In this document: positions 31,315 through 38,047 of the stretch, in pieces
Layout: each line of letters starts with the position of its first letter
How positions within the stretch are numbered: the stretch's first letter is position 1
DNA from: a virus
DNA length: 45,788 bases
Virus record (IMG/VR): IMGVR_UViG_3300046048_000634
Coordinates: 1 to 45,788 of that record
Reading direction: 5' to 3' (one strand)
Position numbers and translations under genes: made by a program
Notes under the pieces: model-generated
The model's input: the letters and a program-made list of their open reading frames with translations, nothing else
Databases searched by the model: none
What the model was told of the DNA's origin: nothing

Positions 31315-31812
31315 TCACGCGGCCTCCGAGATGACGAGCTCCGAGCAGCCCTCGCCGCGACCGGCCTTGTGCTGCTCGTACGCCGCCACGAGCCACGCCG
31401 GGCGATCGTCGTAGAGCACTCCGACGTGCACCAGTGCGTCCACGACCGCCTTGCAGCCGCCGATCAGGTTACCCTCGTCGAGCTCGCCGGCACTGAAGCG
31501 GCGGATGACTACCTGCCGGCGCGCCGGCTGCAGACGTGTCTGCAGGTGCAGCAGACACCACTCCAGGCGACGTTCGTCCGTCTGCACTGACGGTTGTGGG
31601 CAACCATCGACGCGACACCGCCCCTTGAGGAGCTTCGCCGTCTTCCGGTCCAGCTTCGTAGGCCACCGTACCAGCGGGTCGCCCATCTCGAGGAGCCGCT
31701 TGTGGATGACGTCTGTGCAGCGCTCGCGAAACCGAGCCTGACGCAGGTGGTGCCAATGCCCGTACGTGTTTTGGCTCGGCGTCGCGAACGGTAGGCGGAT
31801 CGTCACGCTCAT
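31315..31812 (-). CDS. RusA-like Holliday junction resolvase with zinc insertion
   Basis: The 165-residue protein shows the RusA pattern: an N-terminal strand, SQNTYGHWHHLRQ, and the acidic core LDEGNLIGGCKAVVDAL with VLYDD (D112, D125, D135, D136). RusA cuts four-way junctions during recombination and packaging. Between residues about 46 and 98 is extra sequence with C66, C71, C86 and H89, a probable zinc knuckle absent from the 120-residue E. coli enzyme. It lies three bases after the next gene upstream and belongs to the early leftward operon. Confidence 0.72.
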   Translation of the reverse strand: MSVTIRLPFATPSQNTYGHWHHLRQARFRERCTDVIHKRLLEMGDPLVRWPTKLDRKTAKLLKGRCRVDGCPQPSVQTDERRLEWCLLHLQTRLQPARRQVVIRRFSAGELDEGNLIGGCKAVVDALVHVGVLYDDRPAWLVAAYEQHKAGRGEGCSELVISEAA

Positions 31813-31814
31813 CG

Positions 31815-32363
31815 CTACTGCGCCCGCACCGGCTCCAGGTTGCCGTGACGACCGGGTTGCTTGCGGATGGCTGGCGGCGCTGTGCCAGGCACCTGCGCTT
31901 GCTTGTCCGAAACGAACTCGACATCGACGACCTCGCCGGCGAGCATGCCGAGCGCGCCGAGCTGGGTGGCATTCTCGATCATCAGCGGGAGGTCGATCTT
32001 GACGCTGACCTTCGAGCCCCCCTTCTGCGGATAGACGCCCTTGAATTCCGGCTGCACACCGAACGGGCCGGCACCGCCGAGCCTCACCGTGTGCATCGAG
32101 AAGTTGTACTGCGGCTCGAACTTGCCGACGCGCCACTCGCCCTCCTCGGCGGGCTCGCCTTCGACCTCGATCTTGAGCTGGGGCGATCGGATGAATGCCG
32201 CGTAGATGATGTCGGTGATCTCCTGACCGAAGCGCTTGACGAACTGCTCGCGATCCATCGGGAACGCGATCGTCACCGTCAGCATTCGCAGCTTCGTTTC
32301 CTCGTAGAATCGCAGCTTCACTGCGGGCTCGATGTCGGCTTTGAATTTGGCGTCAATACGCAC
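31815..32363 (-). CDS. Conserved-looking early protein of unknown function (182 aa)
   Basis: The start is GTG 32363, with AGGAGG six bases upstream. A strand-rich middle (MHTVRLGGAGPFGVQPEF) is followed by KVSVKIDLPLMIENA and LGALGMLAGEVVDVEF. Its place between a DNA methyltransferase and a resolvase suggests a DNA-metabolism role. I do not recognise the family. Confidence 0.6.
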   Translation of the reverse strand: MRIDAKFKADIEPAVKLRFYEETKLRMLTVTIAFPMDREQFVKRFGQEITDIIYAAFIRSPQLKIEVEGEPAEEGEWRVGKFEPQYNFSMHTVRLGGAGPFGVQPEFKGVYPQKGGSKVSVKIDLPLMIENATQLGALGMLAGEVVDVEFVSDKQAQVPGTAPPAIRKQPGRHGNLEPVRAQ

Positions 32364-32910
32364 GGAAGACCTCCTGGACAGTGGTTGTGGGATACGTGGC
32401 CTGGTCCCCGTGGGCATCCCAGCCCGGCGGGAGCACGCCACGCGCAAAGAGCTCGAGCCGCGGTACCGGGCCGAACATCTCGACGGCGAGGTTGCGGAAG
32501 AGCGGTGGTTTCGCGCTGTGCTCGGTCGGTGGTTCGCGGTGCACCTGCTTGGGGTGGCCACAGACCGCCGGCGAGCCGCGGGTGCCGAGCAGCACGTACT
32601 CGGAGCTCGGCAGCGAGTAGTGCCCCTGGGTGTTTCGCTCACCCTCGCCGTCGTTGGTCGACTTGCACCAAACGAAGGCGACGGTCTTGTAGGCGAAGCC
32701 CCACGACGCGAAGAGGTGCGTCGCCTCGAGCATCTTCGGGCCGGTCGCCCAGAGCAGCAGCGCGGCATCGTCGGCGGCGAGTCGCTGCAGCGCCGGCCCC
32801 ATCGCGCGCAGCTCGCGCGGGCGCATGCGCTGGTAGGTCTCGGGCCGGTGTTTCTGCCGGTCCGAGTACCACCAAGGGCAATCCGAATAGATGAGCTGGT
32901 AACGCGGCAT
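32353..32910 (-). CDS. MT-A70 family adenine methyltransferase
   Basis: The 185-residue protein has the catalytic motif as SDCPWWY (residues 9-15), a DCPW variant of the usual DPPW. LLLWATGPKMLEA and the C-terminal substrate region RLELFARGVLPPGWDAHGDQ follow. Family members transfer methyl groups from SAM to N6 of adenine in DNA. In a phage it may protect the genome from host restriction or mark DNA. It overlaps the next gene by 11 bases. Confidence 0.85.
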   Translation of the reverse strand: MPRYQLIYSDCPWWYSDRQKHRPETYQRMRPRELRAMGPALQRLAADDAALLLWATGPKMLEATHLFASWGFAYKTVAFVWCKSTNDGEGERNTQGHYSLPSSEYVLLGTRGSPAVCGHPKQVHREPPTEHSAKPPLFRNLAVEMFGPVPRLELFARGVLPPGWDAHGDQATYPTTTVQEVFRAY

Positions 32911-32917
32911 CGCCGTC

Positions 32918-33586
32918 TCACACGGGGCAATCGTCGACCACAGGTTGTGGGTTGGGTCGATCGGTTGCGGCCGCCCGGCGGTAGGCGTCGGCGCGAGCCT
33001 TGTGCTCGGCGTGGGTGGCGTGCGCTCGCGGGATAGACTTGAACCCGCCGTGGCTGTCCCACATCTCGCGCAGGTCGCGCATGCGACGCCTGCCTACCTC
33101 TTGCGGGGTGATGCCAACCGGCCCCACCCCGAGGCGCCGGCTCTCGCCCTCCCACGCGCGGGCAAGCTGCTCGAATACGTTGTTGTCGGTGAGACCCGCC
33201 GGGGCCTGCGGTCGGTTGCCCGGAAATGTCTCGATGGTCTCGCCAGCGATCAGCTCGACTAACATCCCGAATGTCGGGAACCGGGGGCACTCGACTGGGC
33301 AGCGGCGGATCCCGTACAGCGTCGCCTTCGGCGTGAACCCTCGATCGCGTAAACTGACGGCGAATCCCCGCGCCGTGTTGAAACGCGTGCAGGCGTCGTC
33401 GCACCGCGAGTTACCGACCATCTCCTCGCGGCTCCACCCGTACACCGCGCCCAGCAGGACGACGATCGCCTCGATGCGAGCCGCCGCGGCGTCGTCGATC
33501 TTGTCGGGTAGCTGGATCCGCAGCGCACCATCGACAGCGCTGTAGAACGCATCCCGCGCCACCGTGGGGAGTGACTCCTGCTGCAT
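32918..33586 (-). CDS. Early-region protein of unknown function (222 aa)
   Basis: A mainly helical protein with NSRCDDACTRFNTARGF and a C-terminal basic helix (RADAYRRAAATDRP). Its TAATG overlap with the replication-initiator-like gene makes coupled translation likely. Phage helicase loaders often hold this place after the initiator, so that is a possibility. No diagnostic motif (such as Walker A) is present. Confidence 0.55.
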   Translation of the reverse strand: MQQESLPTVARDAFYSAVDGALRIQLPDKIDDAAAARIEAIVVLLGAVYGWSREEMVGNSRCDDACTRFNTARGFAVSLRDRGFTPKATLYGIRRCPVECPRFPTFGMLVELIAGETIETFPGNRPQAPAGLTDNNVFEQLARAWEGESRRLGVGPVGITPQEVGRRRMRDLREMWDSHGGFKSIPRAHATHAEHKARADAYRRAAATDRPNPQPVVDDCPV

Positions 33587-34578
33587 TACTTGACTCCGGC
33601 CTCATCCAGGAGGCGGTTGACCTCGGCCTGGTGCGCAGCATCGGCCAGAGCGCGTTGGTGTCGCCGCTCCGCCTTGCTCACGGGTGAGTTTTTGCTCGCC
33701 TCCGCAGCGAACTGCCGGCGGTCGAGCTCCACGCACCCGAGAAAGAACGAGGCCCTGCTGTCGGCGCCAAGGTCGGCCTTCTCGTCCGTGGTCTTCTTGG
33801 CGCTTGCCCACTCCTCGGCACCAATGGCTCCGGCATCGATGACGCGCCTCGCCTTCCCCCGGAGCCTCCCGACCATGGTCCCCGCCGCTACCCACCCCCA
33901 CTGAGCGCACGCCGCCTCGAAGTCGGAGACCGACGTGATCTCGTCGCCGGACCAGGGCCTGGTGGTCGGCTCTGTCCGGATCGGGACAGCGAGCGGCCGC
34001 GGCGGCGCGCCGACCGGTTCCCTGGCTCCCTGGCTCCCTGGCTCCCTGGCTCCCTGGCTCCCTGGCTCTCCGGAGCATCGAGAATTCGGGACATTCGGCT
34101 CCTGACCCGGGACATCCTCCGGACATTCGCCGGTGGGGTCGGGACATTGCGGCACGAAGCCGGGACAGTCCGGATCACACCATTCCGTCCAGGTGTGGGC
34201 CTGGCCCTTTGACCTCCACCGCCGGTGAGCCTTCCGCTGCGCCTCGCGAGCCCGCTGATCCGCGCCGACGGCCCAGGGCTGGTGATCCCCCCAGTCGTGG
34301 ATCCGGTAGGAGCCCGGCTCGCCGTCGAGGAGCTCGACGTCCGGATCCGTCAGAGCGCCGATGAAGTCATCCGGCGCTCCTGACCATCCTGCGGCAACTG
34401 CGATGGCGCGATTGCTCATGCCCGATAGGTTGCCGTCCGGTCGGCGGTCGGCGCAGTAGCCCCACAGATCCACGACCGCAAGGGACGCATCGCGCCCAAG
34501 GATCGACTCGAGGATCTTGCGCTTGTCGCTCGTGCGCCAAGACGTCTCGACCCGGTAGTCACGAACCCCCCGTGGCAT
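33586..34578 (-). CDS. Replication-initiator/replisome-organiser-like protein with slippage repeat
   Basis: The N-terminal 105 residues (ILESILGRDASLAVVDLWG, MSNRAIAVAAGW, YRIHDWGDHQPW) look like the winged-helix start of phage replisome organisers. A Cys-rich linker (about 133-155) and a GSQGAREP repeat (about 171-187) follow. The C-terminal part is helical (about 215-330). The repeat is encoded by an 8-bp unit, so changes in copy number shift the frame. Functional assignment rests on fold resemblance and on position in the early operon. Confidence 0.6.
   Translation of the reverse strand: MPRGVRDYRVETSWRTSDKRKILESILGRDASLAVVDLWGYCADRRPDGNLSGMSNRAIAVAAGWSGAPDDFIGALTDPDVELLDGEPGSYRIHDWGDHQPWAVGADQRAREAQRKAHRRWRSKGQAHTWTEWCDPDCPGFVPQCPDPTGECPEDVPGQEPNVPNSRCSGEPGSQGAREPGSQGAREPVGAPPRPLAVPIRTEPTTRPWSGDEITSVSDFEAACAQWGWVAAGTMVGRLRGKARRVIDAGAIGAEEWASAKKTTDEKADLGADSRASFFLGCVELDRRQFAAEASKNSPVSKAERRHQRALADAAHQAEVNRLLDEAGVK
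34019..34068. repeat. Octanucleotide tandem repeat (CCTGGCTC) x6 in a coding sequence
   Basis: Six perfect units occupy 34021-34068, preceded by a partial unit TC. Because eight is not a multiple of three, gain or loss of one unit changes the reading frame of the replication-initiator-like gene. Three units together encode GSQGAREP on the minus strand. Confidence 0.95.
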
Positions 34579-34752
34579 CTATCCCCGCGCCCCCTTCGCC
34601 CTGCGCTGCGCCTCACGATTCCTCGCCCGGCCACACTCGCCGCGCGAACAGTACCGCTGGGTCGGGTGGTTGCGCCGGTAAGCGAGCCCGCAGGCCTTGC
34701 ACGTCGCCGGCTCACCGCGCCGCGACCAAGAGCATTTCGGTGTTGTTGTCAC
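34579..34752 (-). CDS. Zinc-finger microprotein (57 aa)
   Basis: Starting at GTG 34752, which overlaps the upstream TGA, it encodes four cysteines in two pairs (TCKACGLAY and YCSRGECGR) and a very basic C-terminal helix. This is a classic small DNA- or RNA-binding finger layout. Its stop is directly followed by the initiator ATG. Confidence 0.6.
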   Translation of the reverse strand: MTTTPKCSWSRRGEPATCKACGLAYRRNHPTQRYCSRGECGRARNREAQRRAKGARG

Positions 34753-34958
34753 GGACGCGGCGCCCGTCCCTTCACCTTCGGCCCAACGTCCTTGGTGAGG
34801 TGCCACTGGCCGCACCATGGGCACTCGTAGGTCCTGAGCATCGGGGCCCCGGCTCGTCGCCGCTTCGCCGCGATGGCGCCGGCGGTACGCGCGCTGCGGT
34901 ACCCCCGCTTCCGCCAGCAGTCCGACCTCACCCGCGGGATGATGTCCGAGAGCCTCAT
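34749..34958 (-). CDS. Zinc-binding microprotein (69 aa)
   Basis: A basic N-terminal helix is followed by YECPWCGQWHLTK, a C-x2-C...H motif common in small phage proteins. ATG 34958 overlaps the stop of the CII-like gene as ATGA. Probably a nucleic-acid-binding accessory. Confidence 0.6.
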   Translation of the reverse strand: MRLSDIIPRVRSDCWRKRGYRSARTAGAIAAKRRRAGAPMLRTYECPWCGQWHLTKDVGPKVKGRAPRP

Positions 34959-35473
34959 CGACGCGACGCCCCTTCGGTCTTGACCACGCGCAGCGTCGAG
35001 CTCCGCGCCAGCGCCCGGAGGTGCTCCGCTCGCCGCTCGAGCTCGTCGGCCGCGCGTTCGAGGACGCTGCTCTCGACGTCGGTGAGGACGCCATCGCTGA
35101 CCGCTTCGAGGGTCGCGCCCTGAAGCTGTCCTGATGCCTCGCCCACACGCACCGCCGCCTCGAGCACGTCGCCGCCGGCGGCCCCCACGACGGGGCGCCG
35201 CATGACGAGCAGCTCGTTCCGCTCGGCGTCGATTACCGTCTCTGCGATCTCAATGCCGACTTCGGGCGCGCCGCGGATGATGTCGCCGACGCGTGACACG
35301 GGGATCGGCGGCCAGCCCGCGAGGTGGGCATAGAGCGTGGACTCGGAGATCCCAGCACCGGCGGCCACCTCGCTCTTGGGGAGCTTGCGCTCGGTGATGA
35401 CGTGGTTGATGCGGCGCGCGATCTCCTTGTCGCGTCGCGCGGTCTCTGGATCGAACGGCTTGCGTTTGCTCAA
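34955..35473 (-). CDS. CII-like phage regulatory protein
   Basis: Start TTG 35473 has AGGAG six bases upstream. Residues 15-60 contain a helix-turn-helix (KSEVAAGAGISESTLYAHL). The C-terminal half (LEAAVRVGEASGQLQGATLEAVSDG and following helices, in two parts) matches the CII-type phage regulators of proteobacterial prophages. Such proteins steer early transcription towards lysogeny or replication. A reversed copy of the dispersed motif lies just upstream of its ribosome-binding site. Confidence 0.65.
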   Translation of the reverse strand: MSKRKPFDPETARRDKEIARRINHVITERKLPKSEVAAGAGISESTLYAHLAGWPPIPVSRVGDIIRGAPEVGIEIAETVIDAERNELLVMRRPVVGAAGGDVLEAAVRVGEASGQLQGATLEAVSDGVLTDVESSVLERAADELERRAEHLRALARSSTLRVVKTEGASRR

Positions 35474-35489
35474 GGTGATCTCCTGTCGA

Positions 35490-35499
35490 GGCGTTCAGT
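35490..35499 (+). promoter_or_regulatory. Reversed copy of the GGCGTTCAGT motif before the CII-like gene
   Basis: GGCGTTCAGT is on the plus strand here, 17 bases upstream of the minus-strand TTG start, so it faces away from that gene. No good -10 lies at the usual distance on the plus strand. It could be an operator rather than a promoter element. Confidence 0.35.
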
Positions 35500-35546
35500 A
35501 GACCGATTCCCCGCCAGTTCCGGGCGCACTGGCGCTACGCTTCGGG

Positions 35547-35747
35547 TCATGGCCGCCCTCCGCAGCCGAGGTCGTTCGCCACGGACCGGCACATCTGGAC
35601 GCCGGCGCCGGGGACATCGACGACACAACCCGCAACGAGCGCCGGGCACTGGGGGCCGCCGGCGGCGAAGGCGAGCAGCGCCAGGACGACCGCCAGGGCA
35701 GCGAGGAAGAGGAGGATCTCGAGCTGGAGCCAGGACCGGATCTTCAC
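35547..35747 (-). CDS. Small membrane/exported protein (66 aa)
   Basis: GTG 35747 has GGAGG five bases upstream. A single hydrophobic segment (LLFLAALAVVLALLAFAAG) is followed by a short part with four cysteines (QCPAL, GCVVD, MCRSV, LGCGG). No family recognised. Confidence 0.5.
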   Translation of the reverse strand: MKIRSWLQLEILLFLAALAVVLALLAFAAGGPQCPALVAGCVVDVPGAGVQMCRSVANDLGCGGRP

Positions 35748-35887
35748 GCGGGCCTCCGGCTGCCACGGCTGGACGGCGACAGGCTCACCACCCCACCTCG
35801 CAGGGCCTTGCGGCGGCGGCGGGGCTTGCCCTCCGGACCGCTACCGGGCGACGCTCCGAGCCATTCAAAGCTCAGGAGACCTGAACC

Positions 35888-36382
35888 ATGCGAGCCATCA
35901 AGCTCCTCATGATTGGATTCGGATTGATCGCGGTGACTTTGGTGGCGGCCGTCATCGCCAATTGGGACGCCCCTCGCCACGGCGGCGCCAGCGACCAGGC
36001 GGCGCAGGCGGCAACTAAGCCCGCGAAGCGGCCCCTCTGCGCGCCGGCCTCGCAGGAACAACTCACCCAGCTGATGCAGTGGCGCTTTTCCGGGGGCACG
36101 AAGCCGGTTGGGCCGGTCTTGGCTGTCAGGTCCGGGAGCCACGAGCGGGCCCAGTACATAGGTGCGCGCGTGCTGGGGCCGGGGCTCGAGGACGGGCCCG
36201 TTGGCGTGTGGTTCATGACTGGCTCCGCAAAACGCCCGTCGGGGATGACTCTTGCGGTCAACGGCATAGCGCGCGAGTTCTCGGACGCGCCCGACGGGTG
36301 CCGGACCAAGGCCGAGACGTGTGCAAGCGACGACGAGGTGCACCTCCTCGAGGCGTGCTTCCGTCAGATGGGTGGGAAGTGA
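35888..36382 (+). CDS. Exported or membrane-anchored protein, antisense to the early operon
   Basis: CAGGAG lies before ATG 35888. The protein (164 aa) begins with a membrane helix (LLMIGFGLIAVTLVAAVIA). A soluble domain with four cysteines follows (LCAPAS, GCRTK, TCASD, ACFRQ). It is the only plus-strand gene inside the leftward early region, which is typical of a separately expressed moron gene. A superinfection-related envelope role is possible but only inferred. Confidence 0.65.
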   Translation: MRAIKLLMIGFGLIAVTLVAAVIANWDAPRHGGASDQAAQAATKPAKRPLCAPASQEQLTQLMQWRFSGGTKPVGPVLAVRSGSHERAQYIGARVLGPGLEDGPVGVWFMTGSAKRPSGMTLAVNGIAREFSDAPDGCRTKAETCASDDEVHLLEACFRQMGGK

Positions 36383-36408
36383 CCAACCCACCGCCGCCGC
36401 GGCCACCC

Positions 36409-36663
36409 TCACGAGGCCCTCCCGCCCGTTCCGCTCCACCGCGACCAGGCCAGCTGAGGTCGACGCTCAACCCACGAGCGCTCGGCCGCCGCGATCGTCT
36501 CGGCGTCAACCGGCCCGCCTCCCAGCGATTCGGGCGATGTTGCCGGGGTGGCTGCGGCTGCGGCAGCGTGAGCACGGACCGTCCGAATGGCGCGACCGGC
36601 GAGCAGCGCCGCGTTCAGCGCCATGCCCAAGGCGCCAAGACCAATTGCGATCAGTTCGATCAC
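36409..36663 (-). CDS. Small N-anchored membrane protein (84 aa)
   Basis: One hydrophobic helix (ELIAIGLGALGMALNAALLA) is followed by a basic patch and an alanine-rich soluble tail. GAGGTGA lies before GTG 36663. It follows the Cro-like gene by nine bases and would be co-transcribed with it. Unknown function. Confidence 0.55.
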   Translation of the reverse strand: MIELIAIGLGALGMALNAALLAGRAIRTVRAHAAAAAATPATSPESLGGGPVDAETIAAAERSWVERRPQLAWSRWSGTGGRAS

Positions 36664-36672
36664 CGTCTCACC

Positions 36673-36900
36673 TCACGAGGCCCGGCGGCGACGGAGGAGC
36701 GTGTACGGGCTCAGCCGGAGGGCGTTCTCCAGTGCGCGCGCTTTAGATACGCCGGGGTCCTTGATCGAGCCTTTTTCGATCTGGGAGATGTAGGCCTGGT
36801 CGACATGGGACCTGCGACCCAGCTCGGACTGGCTCCACCCTCTTGCCGTACGCTCCTCCCTGAGACGCCTGCCAAACACAGAGATGATGATGTTGGACAT
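36673..36900 (-). CDS. Cro-like XRE-family repressor
   Basis: The 75-residue protein is almost only an HTH domain: FGRRLREERTARGWSQSELG then the recognition helix region DQAYISQIEKG and IKDPGV. It is first in the leftward early transcript and divergent from the larger repressor gene, the arrangement of Cro and CI in lambdoid switches. ATG 36900 was preferred over GTG 36963 because the HTH needs no more and the extension would cross the operator. Confidence 0.75.
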   Translation of the reverse strand: MSNIIISVFGRRLREERTARGWSQSELGRRSHVDQAYISQIEKGSIKDPGVSKARALENALRLSPYTLLRRRRAS

Positions 36901-36910
36901 GCCCCACTGG

Positions 36911-36958
36911 TAGATGAATACATATCTTCCGTCAACGCAAAAGATATGAATTCGTCTA
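36911..36958. promoter_or_regulatory. 48-bp operator: inverted repeat between divergent repressor genes
   Basis: TAGATGAATACATATCTT (36911-36928) and AAGATATGAATTCGTCTA (36941-36958) match at 16 of 18 positions as inverted arms around 12 bases. The minus strand reads TTGACG from the centre, a possible -35 for the Cro-like gene. The AT-rich content contrasts sharply with its surroundings. The HTH proteins on both sides are the likely ligands. Confidence 0.75.
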
Positions 36959-36987
36959 TTCACCCGTAATTGCGGCCCTATTAGAAT
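36959..36987 (+). promoter_or_regulatory. Candidate promoter of the CI-like gene
   Basis: TTCACC (36959-36964) and TAGAAT (36982-36987) are separated by 17 bases. Only nine bases remain before GTG 36997, so the transcript would be leaderless or nearly so, as known for lambda cI from PRM. The -35 touches the operator's right arm, so bound repressor could modulate it. Confidence 0.45.
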
Positions 36988-36996
36988 CCTTGTACC

Positions 36997-37401
36997 GTGC
37001 TAGTTGTTGTGGCCAGGCAAGCAGACAAGCGAGGGCCGAGCGCCATTGGAGCAGCCGTTCGCCGAATTTGCACCGAGCGTGGCCTTACGCAAAAAGCCAT
37101 CGAGCGGGCCACCGGGTTGCAGCAGGCCTACCTCTCTCAGATCGAGCGCGGGGAAATCCAAGACCCGGGGGTTACCGTGCTCAAGCGAATCGCCGACGCA
37201 TGCAAGGTCTCGCTCTTGGATTTCTTCGATGACCCTGCGCCCGGCCGTCACGCCAGTCTCGATGAGTTCCTCAAGTCGTCGATGGCGGCAGACATCACGC
37301 CTGAGGAACGGGCTCAGTTGTCGACCTGGCGGTCACCCAGCGGCACGCCCAACCAGACCACCTGGTACCTCGTGCTCCAGGCCATAAGGTCAGCCCAGTA
37401 G
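36997..37401 (+). CDS. CI-like XRE-family repressor
   Basis: The 134-residue protein has an HTH at about 22-70 (RRICTERGLTQKAIERATG, QQAYLSQIERG, IQDPGV) and a C-terminal part of about 55 residues that is too short for a LexA-type protease. The recognition-helix region is nearly identical to that of the divergent Cro-like protein, so both should read the same operator. It is probably the lysogeny repressor; induction would need a mechanism other than RecA-stimulated self-cleavage. A GTG at 37009 is an alternative start. Confidence 0.72.
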   Translation: MLVVVARQADKRGPSAIGAAVRRICTERGLTQKAIERATGLQQAYLSQIERGEIQDPGVTVLKRIADACKVSLLDFFDDPAPGRHASLDEFLKSSMAADITPEERAQLSTWRSPSGTPNQTTWYLVLQAIRSAQ

Positions 37402-37417
37402 TTGAACGGGTGGCAAA

Positions 37418-38044
37418 TTGCCGAAAACTGCGCCCGCACTACTTGTTGTGCCATTACTCATGGCCGGATGCGCTGGGCGGCAGGGCCCAAAACCGGGGCT
37501 TGTGTATTTCGGTCTGGACTTCTCGCGGGCAACCTTCAACGATCCAAACTTCGATCCCAGCGACGTCGTACGTCAACACATCCCCAACTGGAACGCCGGC
37601 GCCACTCCCGGCGTTCTGGACAAACTTGGCCGGGAATTCGACGTCGCACTCGACGACCAAGCAGCGCGACTTGCAAATACAGGCGTCACCCCGAACGCCT
37701 TCGGCGTCTACCTCACGGACAACGACCGCGCGCGACGCGCAACCACCGACGAGATAGAATCAGCGCTCCAACCGCGTTGCTCCAAAGACGGCCCGCGGTT
37801 GGGTCTTGTCTTGCTCGTGCATTTTCTGACCAAGAGGGAGGGCGTCGGCGCCTTCGGCATCCTATTCGATCGACGCGCCTGTGAAATGATAGCGATGTCA
37901 CTGGCGCATAAACACGACCCGGAGTGGGGCAATGTGTTCAGCCACTACCGCGAATCTGTCAGGAAAGCCGCCATGGAAGCCGCGTGGCTGATGACGCGCC
38001 CCCAGTACCTCGACATGCTCGCCGCCTATCTCACCCCCATCTGA
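37418..38044 (+). CDS. Lipoprotein of unknown function behind the repressor (208 aa)
   Basis: Starting at TTG 37418 it begins LPKTAPALLVVPLLMAGCAG, a signal peptide with lipobox MAGC; the later ATG would remove it. The mature protein is alpha/beta-like with two cysteines (PRCSKD, RRACEM). It lies 16 bases after the repressor gene and is probably expressed in the lysogen. Lysogenic conversion of the cell envelope is a reasonable guess. No family recognised. Confidence 0.58.
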   Translation: MPKTAPALLVVPLLMAGCAGRQGPKPGLVYFGLDFSRATFNDPNFDPSDVVRQHIPNWNAGATPGVLDKLGREFDVALDDQAARLANTGVTPNAFGVYLTDNDRARRATTDEIESALQPRCSKDGPRLGLVLLVHFLTKREGVGAFGILFDRRACEMIAMSLAHKHDPEWGNVFSHYRESVRKAAMEAAWLMTRPQYLDMLAAYLTPI

Positions 38045-38047
38045 CCC

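Noticed and set aside
31815-33404. 529-codon minus-strand frame spanning three genes
   Set aside because: Only its last 182 codons (from GTG 32363) look coding; the front is Arg/Ser-rich and overlaps the MT-A70 and 32918-33586 genes in another frame.
36901-36963. GTG 36963 as the start of the Cro-like gene
   Set aside because: It would translate through the operator inverted repeat and add a non-HTH leader; ATG 36900 gives a compact domain.
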